Source: Paraspadella gotoi
Lineage: Eukaryota; Chaetognatha
Direction: 5' to 3'
Assembly: GCA_051294375.1 (NCBI GenBank)
Contig: CM119267.1
Coordinates: 1,460,268 to 1,524,267, forward strand
DNA: 64,000 bases
In this document: piece by piece, positions 46,837 to 58,727 of the stretch
Layout of the letters: every line of letters starts with the position of its first letter
Numbering within the stretch: position 1 is the first letter of the stretch
Made by a program: the position numbers and the translations under genes
Notes under the pieces: model-generated
Told to the model about the DNA's origin: nothing
The model's database searches: none
Seen by the model: the letters and a program-made list of their open reading frames with translations, nothing else

Positions 46837-47263
46837 TAAATTAGACGGAGAAAAGACCTACGCCAAGAAAAAGGGAAAAAAAGGAGAAAAAAAGGAAAAA
46901 GAAAGGAAATAGTAAATGAGAATAAAGAAAGACTCGTTGGAAAACCATTCGGACAAAAAAAACCAAATACTTAGAGGAAAAGTTTTTTCGAAGGAAGAGA
47001 AAAAAAGAGAGAGAGAGAGGGAGAGAGTTAGAGAGAGAGAGAGGAGATTCTCACATGATGGAAGAGAGAGAAAGAGGAGAGAGAGAGAGAGAGAGATTAA
47101 ATGATAATGATAAATGATACAACAACGGACCTGAGCTCGCGATTAAGCGGCTTATAGGGTCTTTCATTAAAGACATACGTTGGACGTAAAAACAAAATTT
47201 AAAATTGTACGTATTTGGTAATGTTCCTTTAAAACATTTGAACTTTTTGACCCAGAACCCGAC

Positions 47264-47304
<41 letters not shown>

Positions 47305-47617
47305 TGGAATTGGCATTCGGTGAGAATCGAAGCCAACGGGTTAAGTAAGTCAAACCAGGAAGTCACGTGACTTTTGTTTTGGGAGCAATTCCGATGTTTG
47401 GGAGGAAAAAGGGTACAGGGGTGGCAGCTGGCAGTGAAGGGGAGGCAATGAGGTGAAGAAGAAAGGAGTGACATCAGAGTGTCACAGAGCGCGTCACTGT
47501 GATGTCAGAACCGAATCCCGAGATCTGAAGACAATTGTGGTCGATAATGAACGAAGCCGAAAATCACATGGAAAGGTCAAAGGTGAATTAGTGAAACCAT
47601 GACAGAGATATGAGTAG

Positions 47618-48202
47618 TAAGGCGTAGTGAAAGTTGCATACGAAAATTCTAAAAGTCAATTATGAACAACATACAATCAGTGAACATTAATTTGTAAAAA
47701 AAATTAATTTTATGTTTTTTAATTTTCGCAGTAGGCTATAAAATAAAAAAAATCACAATAGGCTTTTCTTAATTTTGATTGCAGATTTGAATTCCTCGTC
47801 AAAAGTTGATAAAAGAAAATATAAATTATTTTTAAAAATTCTTTCATTAAGTGGGTTAAAAATTAAAAAAACTATATTTAATATATAAAAAGTTAATTTT
47901 CAGCTTAAAATATAGATTTTTTAAATTTTTGACCCACTTAATAAAGGAATTTGTCAAAAAGAGTTATATTTCTTTTTATCAACTTTTTATGATGAATCCA
48001 AATCTGCAAAAAAATCTTAGAAAAAACTTTTGAAATTTTAACATTTATTGGTTTAGTACTAGTATAAATATGGCCTACTGCGTAAATTGTAAAATTTATT
48101 CTAAATTTTTTTATTACATAAATGTTCATTAGTATAATGTTGTTCGTTCCTCACTTTTAGAATTTCAATTAAAGTTGAATTTAGGAATTTTACTACGCCT
48201 TA
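47618..48202 (-). mobile_element. Foldback MITE, hAT-like, mirror image of copy 2
   Basis: This is the reverse complement of the 45059 copy and has the same flanks (ATGAGTAG and TTGAGTAG). It therefore arose by duplication or assembly of the whole arm, not by a new insertion. Confidence 0.85.
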
Positions 48203-48210
48203 TTGAGTAG

Positions 48211-48300
48211 CTTAGAAGCTTGTCGTCAAGGGGCGACAGTGGCGGCTGTGTTGGCGGCAGTGGTGGCGGCAGAGGTGGCGGCGGCGGTGGCGGCGCACAG
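48211..48300. repeat. (GGC)n-type triplet block
   Basis: GGCGGC-rich sequence that reads as poly-Gly or poly-Ala depending on the frame. It is the inverse of 44955-45045. A coding role cannot be shown. Confidence 0.6.
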
Positions 48301-48464
48301 ACCATCAGTTTCACATCCGACCACGGAAAAATTCCTACCACCTCCGTTACCCTTCCTACCGCGGCTGCGGCGGGGGCTGCGGCGCCGGCGGCAGAGAGAA
48401 GTCCCGAATTTTCCGTTAGTGGATGCAGCAGCGAAAATTGAAGGCCGGCGGGCGTCGTTAACGC

Positions 48465-48515
48465 CAGATGGAAATGGCAAATGGCATTGCAAATGGCATA
48501 GCAAATGGCATATTA
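48465..48515. repeat. 13- to 14-bp tandem (GCAAATGGCATA)
   Basis: AAATGGCA recurs four times. Confidence 0.65.
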
Positions 48516-48565
48516 TAGCATAATGGACTGACATGGCGTAATGGCGAAGGCAACGACAAACAACT

Positions 48566-50112
48566 ACGGAGTCTCTGTGGAAGACGACGACGACGAAGAT
48601 GAAGACGACGACGACGAAGACGAAGACGAAAAGAAGAGAGATTCGCGTCTTCATCTTGGTGCTTCATCTTGTCGTCGTCTTCATCTTCTCGTCGTCGTCT
48701 TCATTTTCGTCGTCTTCATCTTCGTCGTCTCGTCATCTTCGTCGTCGTCCGTCTCATCTCTCGTCTTCGTCGTCGTCGTTTCAATCTTTTCGTCTGTCTT
48801 CGTCGTCGTCTTCGTCTTCGTCGTCGTCGTCTTCATCTTCGTCGTTTGTATTCCATCTTCATCGTCGTCTTCATCTTGTCGTCTTCTCGTCGTCGTCGTC
48901 TTCATCTTCTGTCGTCGTCGCTTCATTTTCGTCGTCTTCATCTTCGTCGTCTTCATCTCTCGTCGTCGTCGTCTCATTTTCGTTCGTCTTCATCTTTCGT
49001 CGTCTTCATCTTCGTCGTCGTCGTCTTCATCTTCGTCTTCGTCGTCGTCTTCGTCTTCGTCAGGTCGTCGTCATCTTCTTTTCGTCGTCTCACTTCGTCG
49101 TCTTCATTTCGTCTTCGTCGTCGTCTTCAATACTTCGTCTTCGTGNNNNNNNNNNNNNNNNNNNNNNNNNATCTTCGTCGTCGTCGTTCATCTCGTCGTC
49201 GTCTTCATCTTCGTCGTCGTCATTCATCTTCTCGTCGTCGTCTCATCTTCGTCGTCGTCGTCTTCATCTTTCGTCGTTTCGTCTTTCATCTTCGTCGTTC
49301 TTCGTCATTCATCTTCGTCGGTCGTCGTCCGGTCATCTTCGTCGTCGTTCATCATCTATCGTCGTCTTCATCATCTTCGTTCGTCGTCGTCATCATTCCG
49401 TCGGTCTGTCTCATCTTACGTCGTCGTCTGATCTCTCGTCGTCATCTTTCGTCGTCGGTCGTCAGTCTTCTGCTCGTCTCAATCATCTTCGTCGTGTCTT
49501 CATCATTCTTCGTTCGTCGTTCGTGTCATCTTCTCGTCGTCTACATCTCGTCGTCGTCGTCGTCTTCTTGCCGTCGTCGTCGTTCATCTTCGTCGTCGTA
49601 TTTCACTTCTTCGTCTTTCATCTTGTTCATCTTCGTTCTCGTCGTTCATCTGTCGCTCTGTCGTCTTCATCTCGTCATTCGTCAGTTCGTCTTCCATCTT
49701 CGATGATCGTCGTCATCTTCTTGTCTCATCATCGTCGTCGTCTCATGCAATGCTTCTCGTCGCGTCGTATCATCTTTCGTCGTCGTATCTTGGTATTCAT
49801 CTTCGTCGTCTTCAATCGTCTCTCAATCTTCGTCGGTCGTTCATCTCGTCGGCGTTCATTCCTCTTCTCGTATCTCGTCTTCGTCGTCACTCATCCTGCC
49901 ATCTTCGTACGTCGTCATCATTCTCTTCGTCGTCTTCAACCTCGGTCGTCTTCATCTGTCGTCGTCGTCTTCAATCTTCATCTCTCTTCTTGGCTCCTCT
50001 TCTCTTTAATCATAACGTGCGACGACGACGAAGATGAAGACGACGACGAAGATGAAGACCAAGATGAAGACGACGATGAAGATGAATACAACGACGAAGA
50101 TGAAGACGACGA
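48566..50112. repeat. TCG/ATC triplet satellite, block 1
   Basis: 48566-48645 reads GACGACGAAGATGAAGAC. From 48650 to 49960 it is on the other strand (CGTCGTCGTCTTCATCTT). At 50015-50112 it flips back to GACGAAGATGAAGAC and then meets a gap. It lacks stops in all + frames, which is the cause of the very long open frames. Confidence 0.9.
49146..49170. other. Assembly gap, 25 N
   Basis: Inside the triplet satellite. Confidence 1.
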
Positions 50113-50137
50113 NNNNNNNNNNNNNNNNNNNNNNNNN
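50113..50137. other. Assembly gap, 25 N
   Basis: At the right end of satellite block 1, just after a strand flip. Confidence 1.
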
Positions 50138-50175
50138 ACAGCGACAGATTGCTGACAGATGCTTTGTAGATGCAG

Positions 50176-50378
50176 GAAAGGTGTTGATAGTCGAGACCGG
50201 ATTCCAAGAGAATTAGGTCTTCTCGACGACATGTTCCAACCACGCCGACCTTCAGAGTCACCCTTTAGGATCACCACCCCCGTCGCTTCGATCAACACCT
50301 TCCCACGAACCCGTTAGCGAGGGTGTCGAAAATCCCGACGATGAAATCATCACTCCGCCTCCCTCTCTCCCGGTTTAA
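50176..50378 (+). pseudogene. Possible coding remnant or last exon between the satellite blocks
   Basis: After an AG at 50174-50175 one frame stays open to a stop at 50315. It is of balanced composition (KGVDSRDRIPRELGLLDDM and on to TTPVASINTFPRTR). The overlapping +1 frame then reads EPVSEGVENPDDEIITPPPS to a stop at 50376. One base change by insertion or deletion would join them. I do not recognise the product. The opposite strand is also partly open, so this may be chance. Confidence 0.25.
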
Positions 50379-50754
50379 AACACCCCAGGGTTTTCGAGTT
50401 TGTCTACCTCCATTGGAGTGAATTTTTTGTCTCACGATCCGTTCTTTTCGTTTGTTTTCGTTGTTTCTTTGTTTAGTTTGTTTTTTCGGGTGGGAAAAAA
50501 TCATGGTATGAAAACTTTTTTTTGAGGGGAATTTGTTTTTTTTAATTTGGAATCTAGTTGGTGAGAGGAGAGAGAGAGAGAGAGAGAGAGAAGAGAGAGA
50601 GAGAAGACGAAGAGCAGAGAAGAGAGAGAGAGACGGTTTTCTGAACCTGTTCCCGAATTCTGTTGTTAATTTCGTGTCACAATTTTCACATTTTATTCAG
50701 TCTGTTTCCAGCGATAAGCTGACCCAGACTTTGGGCGCCAAGAAAAAATCAAGA

Positions 50755-53700
50755 TGAAAAAGTTCATCTTCGTCGTCGTTCGTCATCTTTCGTTTCGTCG
50801 GTCAATCATCTTTCGTCGTCGTCATCATCTTCGTCGTCGTCATCAATCTTTCGTCGTCTCGTCATCTGTCGTCGTCGTCGTTCATCTTCGTCCGTCTCTC
50901 ATCTTCGTTGTCGCTTCATCTTCGTCGTCTCTCATCTTCTCGTTGTCATCTCTCGTCTCGAATCGCATCGTCGTCGTCTCTCAATCTTCGTCGTCGTCGT
51001 CTCATCTTCATCTTCGCGCTCATTTCGTCGTCGTCGTCATCTTGTCCTCGTCTTCAATCTTCGTCAGTCTCGTTCATCTTCTGGTCGTCGTCATCTCGGG
51101 TCGTCGTCGCTCATCTTCGTCGTCGGTATCATTTTGCTCGTCCTTATCTTTCGTCGTCTTCACTCTCTTGATTATCTTCAGTCGTCGCTCATTTTCATCT
51201 TCGTCGTCGTCATCATCTCGTCGTCGTTGCATCCAATCTTCGTCGTACTCGTCATCTTCGTTCGTCATCAATCTTCGTCATCACTCGTCGTCGTCTTTCA
51301 TCTTCTCCGTTCTTCGTTTCGTCGGTCTTTCATCTTCGTCGTCTTTCGTCGTTCGTCTCGTCTTGCGTCGTCGTCGTCAATCTTCGTCGTCGTCTTCTCG
51401 TCGTTCATGTCTTATCTGTCGTCTCATCATTCTCTCAGTTCCGCCTTCGTCGTCTCTTTCGTCGTCGTTTCATCTCTCGGTCGTCGTCATCTTTCATCTT
51501 CGTCGTCGTCGTCATCTCGTCACGTGTCGTCATCATCTTCGTTCGTCGTCGTTTCATCTTCGTCGTCTCGTCTCGTCTTCGCTCGTGCTCGTCTTCATCT
51601 TCGTCGTTGTGATTCATCTTCTCCGCGTCTTCACTGGTTCATCTTCGTCGTCATCTCATCTTCGTCTCGTCGTTCATCTTCGTCTTCGTCAGCGTTCATC
51701 TTCGGCTCGTCGTCGTCATGTCTTCGTCGTCGTCGTCCTTGCAATGCTTTCCGTCCGTCGTATCGATCTTCTACGTCGTCATCATCTTCGGTCTCTCATC
51801 TTGTCTGTTCGTCTCGTCTTCTTGTCGTCTCCTCAATCTTCGTCGTCGTTCATCTCGTCGTTCGTCGTCGTCTTCATCTTCGTCTTCGTCGTATCCTCGT
51901 CTTCGGTCGTCGTCTCATACTTCGTCGTCCTTCTAGGTCGTCTTATCTTCGTCGTCTTCAATCCTTGGTCGTTCATCTTCGTCGTCGTCGTCTCAATCTT
52001 CGTTCGTCTCTCATTTGTTCCTGTCTTCGTCGTCGTCGTCATCTTTCGTCGTCGTCGTTCATCTTCGTCTGTCGTCATCTTCGTCGTCGTCGGTCATCTT
52101 CGTCGTCTCATCATTCTTCGTCGTCGTCGTCATCTTTCGTCGTCGTCATCATCTTCGTCCTCGTCATTCATCTCGTCGTTCGTCATCATCTCGTCGTCGT
52201 CATCATCTTCGTCGTCGTCGTCATCTTCGTCGTCGTCCATTCTTCTTCGTCGTTCTTCATATCGTTCGTCGTCGTCATCATCTTCGTCGTCGGTCGTCAT
52301 CTTCGTCGTCGTCGTCATCTTCGTCGTCGTTCCATCATCTTCGTCATCGTCGTCATCCGTCGTCAGTCATTTCGTCGTCGTCATCATCTTCGTCGTCGTC
52401 GTTCATCTATCGTCAGTCGTCATCATCTTCGTCGTCGTCATCATCTTCGTCGCGTCATCATCTTTTCTCGTTCGTCGTCATCTTCGTCTCGTGTCAATCT
52501 TCGTCGTACTTCATCATCTTCGTGGTCGTTCGTCATCTTCGTCGCGTCATCATCAATCTTCGTCGTCGTCATCATCTTCGTGCGTCGTCGTCATCTTCGT
52601 CGTTCGTCATCATCTTTCGTGTCGTCATCATCTTCGTCGTCGTCATCATCTTTCGTCGTCGGTCGTCAAATCTTGGCGTTTCGTCGTTCATCTTGTTCGT
52701 CTTCATTCATCTTCGTTCGTCGGGTCGTCAATCTTCGTCGGTCATCTATCATCTTCGTCGTTCGTCATCCATCTTCGGTCGTTCGTTCGTCATCTTCGTC
52801 GTCGTCATTCATCTTCGTCCTCTCATCATCTTCGTCGTCGCTCTCATCTTCGTCGTCTCATTCATTCTTCGTCGTCGTCGTCATCTTCGTCCTCGTCACA
52901 TCATCTTTCGCGTCGTTCGTCATCTTCAGTGTCGTCGTCATCTTCGTCGTCGTCTCATCTTCGTCGTCGTCATTCATCTTCGTCGTCGTTCATCATCTCG
53001 TCGTCGTCATCAATCTTCGTCGTCGTCATCATCTTACGTCGTCTTCATCATCTTTCGTCGTCGTCGTCATCTCTCCTCGGTCATCATCTTCGTTCGTCAT
53101 TCATCATCTTCGTCGTCGTTCGTCATCTTCGTTAAATGTCGTCGTTTCGTCGTCGTCGCTCGTCGTCATCTTCGTCGCGTTCGCATCATCTTCGTCGTCC
53201 GTCGTCATCTTCGTCGTCGTCGTCATCTTCGTCGTCGTTTCATCATCTTCGTCGTCGTCGTCATTACTTCGTCGTCGTCGTTCATCTTCGTTCGTTCGTC
53301 GATCATCTTCGCGTGTTCGTCATCTTCGTCGTCCGTTTCATATCTTCGTCGTCGTCATCATCTTCGTCGCTCGTTCATTCATTCTTCGTCGTCTCAATCA
53401 TCTTCGTCGTCGTTCGTCGTCATCTTCGGTCCTCGTTCATCATCTTCGTCGTCATCAATTCATCTTCGTCTCGTCGTCGTCATCTTCGTCGTCGTCGTCA
53501 TCTTCGTTCGTCATCAATTCATTTTCGCTTCGTCGTCATCATCTTCGTCGTCGTTCGTCGATCATCTTCGTCGTCACATCATCTTCGTCGTCGGCGTTCA
53601 TCTTCTGTCGTCGTCGTCATCTTTGTCGTCGTTCATCATCTTCGTCGTCTCATCATCTTCGTCGTCATCTTCGTTTCGTCGTCCGTCATCTTTCGTCGTC

Positions 53701-55603
53701 GTCATTCATCTTTCGGTCGTCTCATTCATCTTCGTCGTCGCTCGGTCATTCTTCGTCGTCGTCGGTCATCTTCGTTCGGTCGTCGTCATCTTCGTCGTCG
53801 TCGTTTCATCTTCGTCGTCGTCGTTCATCTTCGTCGTCGTCGTCATCTCGTCGTCGTCATCGTTCGTCGTCTCTTCGTCGTCGTCGTCATCTTCGTCGTC
53901 GTCCATCATCTTCGTCGTCGTCGTCATCTCGTCGTCGTTCATCATCTTCGTCCTCGTCATCATTCTTCGTCGTTCATCATCATCTTCGTCGTCAGTCGCA
54001 TCTTCGTTCGTCTGTCATCGTCGTCGTCATCTTTCGTCGTCGTCGTCATCGTCGTTCGTCCGTCGTCATCTTGCGTCGTCATCATCCTTCGTCGTCGTCG
54101 TCATCTTCGTTCGTCGTCATTTCAGTCTTCGTCGTACTTCATCATCTTCGTCGTCATTCTTCGTCGTCTTCATCTCGTGTCATCTTCGGTCTGTTCATTC
54201 GTCGTCGTCTATTCATCTTCGTCGTCGTCTTCATCATCTTGTCGTCGTCGTCGTCTTTGTCATCTTCGTCGTCGTCATCATCTTCGTCGTCTTCCATCAT
54301 CTTCGTCGTCGTCGTCATCTGTCGTTCGTCTTCATCTTTTCGTCGTTTCGTCATCATTCTCGTCGTCGTCGTCATCTTCGTCCTCGTCATCATCTTCGTC
54401 GTCATCTCATCTTCGTCTTCATCTTCGTCGTCGTCGTTCATCTTTCGTCGTCTGTCATCTTCGTCGTCTCTCATCTTCGTCGTCTTCATTCATCTTTCGT
54501 CGTCGTCGTCATCTTCGTCGTCGTCGTCTCTCGTCGTCTCTTCATCATCTTCGTCGTTCGTCGTCGTCATCTTCGTCTGTCGTCATCTTCGTCGTCGTCT
54601 CATCTTCGTCGTCGTCATCGATCTGTCGTTCGTTCTTCATTTTCGTCGTGTCGCATCTTCGATCGTCGTCATCTCGTTCGTCGTCATCTTCGATTCGTCT
54701 GTCATTCTCTTCGTCGTCTTCTATCATCTGTCGTCGTCATTTCGTCGTCTTCATCATCTCGTCGTCGTCGTCTCATCTTCGTCGTCGTCTCTACTTCGTC
54801 GTCTTCATTCTCTTCGTCGTCGTTCGTCATCTGTCGTCGTCGTCTCATCTTCGTCGTCGTTCATCTCTTCGTCGTCGTCGTCTATCTTCGTTCGTCGTTC
54901 TATCTTCGTCGTCGTTCATCTTCGTCGTCGTCGTCATCTTCGTCGTCGTCATCTTCGTCGTCGTCATCTTCTTCGTTCGTCTCGTCATCTTCGTCGTCGT
55001 CGTCATCTCGTCGTCGTCTCATTCGTCCGTCTTCATCTTCGTCGTCTTTCTATCTTCGTCGTTTCGTCTCATCTTCGTGTCCGTCGTCTCATCTTCGTCG
55101 TCGTCTTCATCACTTCGTCGTCGTCGTCTCATCTTCGTTCGTCGTCATCTTCGTCGTCGTCTCATTCTTCGTCCGTCGTCGTCATCTTCGTCTCGTCGTT
55201 CTTCATCTTCGTCGTCGTCTCATCTTCGTCGTCGTCATCTATCTTCGATCGTCTTTTCATTTCATCGTTCGTCGTCGTCATCATCTTTCGTCGTCGTCAT
55301 CATCTTCGGTCCTCGTTCATCATCTTCGTGCGTCGTCATCATCTTCGTCGTTCGTCGTCATCTTCGTCTCGTCATCATCTTCGTCGGTCTGTTGTTCATT
55401 TCTTCGTTCTCGTCAATCTTCGTCGTCAGTCATCATCTTTCGGTCGTCGTCGTCAATTCTTCGTCGTTCGTCATCTTCGTCGGCGTCATCTTCCGTCGTC
55501 GTCGTCTTCTTCGTCGTCCGTCATCATCTTCTGTTCGTCATTCAATCTTCGTCGCGAAGATGAAGACGACGAAGATGAAGACGACAACGAAGATGAAGAC
55601 GAG
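50755..55603. repeat. TCG/ATC triplet satellite, block 2 (about 4.8 kb)
   Basis: Mostly a 15-bp unit, TTCGTCGTCGTCATC, with many one-base slips. It flips strand at 55553 to GAAGATGAAGACGAC for the last 50 bp. The frameshifts are dense and no frame is favoured, so it is a satellite and not a gene. Confidence 0.9.
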
Positions 55604-55874
55604 TAGTCCAAGATTCTGCGACAACAACAACAACAGAATAATCGACAAGGACAAGAAAAATATCGATGAGGAAACTGACGACGACGACGACAAGAAAGAG
55701 ACAACTAGTATAACGATGATTAATATGTTTCTTCATCAACAACAACAACAACAAAAACAACAACAACAACAACTCCATTCGAGGTCATTCAATTCCGATT
55801 TTCGATTTAATCTTTTTCCATCAATAAGTAGGGACGTCTGGCGTGAAGCGTCCGAGATAAAAATTAGCGAATAA
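55604..55874 (+). other. Open frame of low complexity after the triplet satellite
   Basis: It reads Asn, Asp/Lys and then Gln runs (from CAACAA repeats at 55618-55635 and 55738-55774), and ends SRDVWREASEIKISE before a stop. There is no start, splice site or family signature that I can defend. Confidence 0.2.
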
Positions 55875-56235
55875 AAAAGTTATTTTACTCACTGAATAAA
55901 AATACTTAAAATGCTTACAAAATACATAAAATTGATAAAATTATTATTGCGAAAACATTGTTCAATCACATGCACTATATCTAGTGCTTTTTCCATTGAA
56001 ATCTATAGATATTAACTAAAAATATTAGAATTAATTTTTCTTTTTGATATAATAAGAGAACCATACTTCCGTCACTTGATGTCGTCAGGTTAATAGTAAA
56101 TATGCGTTTGAGGATTCCAAATCTGTTTTTAAAATTGACCTATGTAGACGCGCATAGACGCGATATGCCTTGAAAGCAAGTTGTTTGGTTTGGTTCCACC
56201 TAAATTTTTAGCTTCGGCCGAGTCAATTGGTAATA
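55875..56235. other. AT-rich unique stretch with no gene seen
   Basis: No repeat or coding signature. Confidence 0.45.
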
Positions 56236-57466
56236 AAACAAGTTTGAGCAAACAATGTCGGATCTGCCTACAATAATTAAGCGGTAATCTGCTAATCAGA
56301 TAATAAATCACAATATTTTGTTAAATTTTTTTCAACTCGCGTCATTTTTTCCACGCACATAATTTTTTCAACTCATCAATTTTTCAATTTACATCATTTT
56401 TACAATTTGCATCATTTTTGTAACTCGCATAATTTTTTTCACGCACATAATTTTTTAAACTCATCATTTTTTCAATTTACATCATTTTTACAATTCGCAT
56501 CATTTTTTCAACTTGCATAATTTTTTCAACTTGCATATTTTTTTCAACTTGCATAATTTTTTCAACTTTTTTCAAATTAATTAATTAATTAATTAATTAA
56601 TTAATTAAAACATTTAATAGTAATCATAAATAAAAAAGATTAAAGTAAATGTGACTTATGTTTTTTCCATTTAAACTCATTTTCACTCGCACGATTCCAT
56701 CAAAACTTTATATCCAGCTTTATCTCACACTGTCCTACCCACACACAAAATTTCATTCCAATCTAACCAGCCAATCACGAGTTATTGCAGCTTTTTGATA
56801 AGATGGGACGGATGGACGGATTGATTGACTAATTTATTTAATTATTGATTAATTAATTGACTAATTGATTAATTAACTGAATAATTATTTGATTTATTAA
56901 TACATCATTCATTTACATTTAATATAAAAGGAAAAAGAAGCATAATCTATTAGTGAAACAGGTTTTTTGTTTTTTTTCATTTAAACTCATTTCCACTCAA
57001 ACGATTCCATCGAAACTTGATTTCCAGCTCAATCACACACATTCCTACCCAAATACAAAATTTCAAGTCAATCGCCCTATTAACTCTTGAGTAATTGGTG
57101 TTCAAATAGTGAAATTTTTTTTTCCATTTAAACTCATTACCACTCGGACGATTCCATCGAAACTTCATATACAGCTCAATCACACACTTCCCTACCCACA
57201 CACAAACTTTCATTCCAATCCATCCATGCAATCACGAGTAATTGGTGTTTTTTGCTAAGGTGGGACAGACGGACGGACGGACGGACGGACAGACGGACAG
57301 ACGGACAGACAGACGGATGAATGGACATCATTTTTTTGGTATAATATATAATAATTCTATGTTCTGACATGATATAAGTTAGTGCCCGACAATATTGAGG
57401 GGGCGGACCGACGGACCGACAAAGTGAATTATAAAGTCGGGATCTGCTGACAAGCAGATCCTACTA
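56236..57466 (-). mobile_element. R1 dispersed repeat, full-length copy on the minus strand
   Basis: Read on the minus strand it has the hairpin end (57440-57464), the GACGGAC tract at 57268-57318 and three interior modules. These are followed by a TTAATTAA-type microsatellite, an array of GTTGAAAAAATTATGC-like units (56330-56575), and the GCAGATCCGAC end (the inverse reads GTCGGATCTGC at 56257-56267). At about 1.23 kb it is among the longest copies. Confidence 0.75.
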
Positions 57467-57469
57467 AAA

Positions 57470-58330
57470 ATTGATTTTCTTTAATATCTTTTCCATATAA
57501 TTTTTTTTAAATGTTTCAAAGGATTTTTTTAAAATCTTGATCGGAATCTTAGTCAAAAGTATAACAACTTTTGAAATTAAATTAAACACATTTGGTCACA
57601 TTTAAAAAAATAAATAAATATATTTTCTGAAAGAGAAAAGATTGAATTATATTTCTGATATAAACAAAAATTTTCTATACGTAAAATGTTTATATAATTA
57701 CTAAGGATAATGATTATCATTTTGTTGAAAAAAAAATTAAAAAATTCTTGTAGGAACCTTAACAAAACATATGATTTAAATATGATAATTTAGGAGTTCA
57801 AACTTTGTTCCCCCTGATTTAAAAACTACTGACATAGGGCTAAAAGACTATATTATCAGATTTTAAAATTTTAAGTTTTAGCTGTGTCAACGAGGCCTGG
57901 CAGAAAAAAATTATCACAATTTTTTTTTCTTATGTCATTATGCTATTATAAAATAATTTTAATGCATCATGTGAGGTATCATACAAAAGCTAACGATGTC
58001 TGCTACATGACAGCACGTGAAAAAAAATTTTCTTAATAAAAATAAAAAATTACCAGACTACCCTACAATAAGGCGCTTAAAGGGAAAAAAATGGCAGAAA
58101 AGGGGAAAAAGGCGAGAAGCTTAAAGGGAGAAAAAGGGCACAAAAAGGGAAAAAGGTGCAAAGCGCATAGTTTCATAAAAAAGTCAAAAAGACTAAATTT
58201 CACGAAATAATAAAATGCTGCTTTTCATAATTTTTTTTTTGCTGAGTCCTGTAATGACCAACATCAGTCAAGTCATCACGAAAAAAAATCACAAAAAGTG
58301 ATCAGGAAAAATTGCCGAGGCAGATGGCAA
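57470..58330. other. AT-rich stretch with GGGAAAAAGGC-type short repeats
   Basis: At 58077-58165 a unit like AAAGGGAAAAAGG recurs five times. The remainder is unique AT-rich DNA. Confidence 0.45.
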
Positions 58331-58332
58331 TG

Positions 58333-58382
<50 letters not shown>
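58333..58382. repeat. (GA)n microsatellite
   Basis: Perfect GA run of about 25 units. Confidence 0.95.
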
Positions 58383-58386
<4 letters not shown>

Positions 58387-58509
58387 AAAAGACTACGAAA
58401 TTTTTATAATTTTGATTAATAATGGGTCGCCCCGGTTTTTTAATTAAATGAATTGGGGAAGGAGATAAAATCTAATGGACCCCCCCCGAATGAATCTCTA
58501 CAATTCGTT

Positions 58510-58596
58510 TCTCTCTCTCTCACTCTCACTCTCTCTCACTCTCACTCTCTCTCTCTCTCTCTCTCTCTCGCTCTCTCTATCTCTCTCTCTCACTCA
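58510..58596. repeat. (TC)n microsatellite with CACTCT interruptions
   Basis: Imperfect TC run. With the (GA)n at 58333 it forms another TC/GA inverted pair. Confidence 0.9.
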
Positions 58597-58727
58597 AGCT
58601 CTCAGCAAAAAAGCGGCAAAGATAAAAACCGAGGAAAGGGAATCTTTTGCCGAAAACTAAAGACACGGCAGTTTTAACGGGAGGAAGTTTGCAAAAAAAC
58701 TTATAAAGAAATTTGAAAAGGGTTAGA

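Larger units (their letters stand above)
46753..48379. repeat. Large palindrome, right arm
   Basis: This is the reverse complement of 44881-46727, but shorter because the TC tracts and the 35-bp array differ in length. It ends at GGGGCTGCGG (48370-48379). Confidence 0.85.

Noticed and set aside
48211-48440. Gly- or Ala-rich exon
   Set aside because: Two frames are open on one strand and one on the other because of GGC triplets. I find no splice sites or family match that decide for one.
50754-55874. Very long open frames on the + strand (up to about 1,490 codons) of Ser/Arg/Val/His/Leu runs
   Set aside because: The TCG/ATC/TTC triplets contain no stop in any + frame. All three frames are open, the text is a shuffle of a few residues, and slips occur every few units. 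There is no protein signature.
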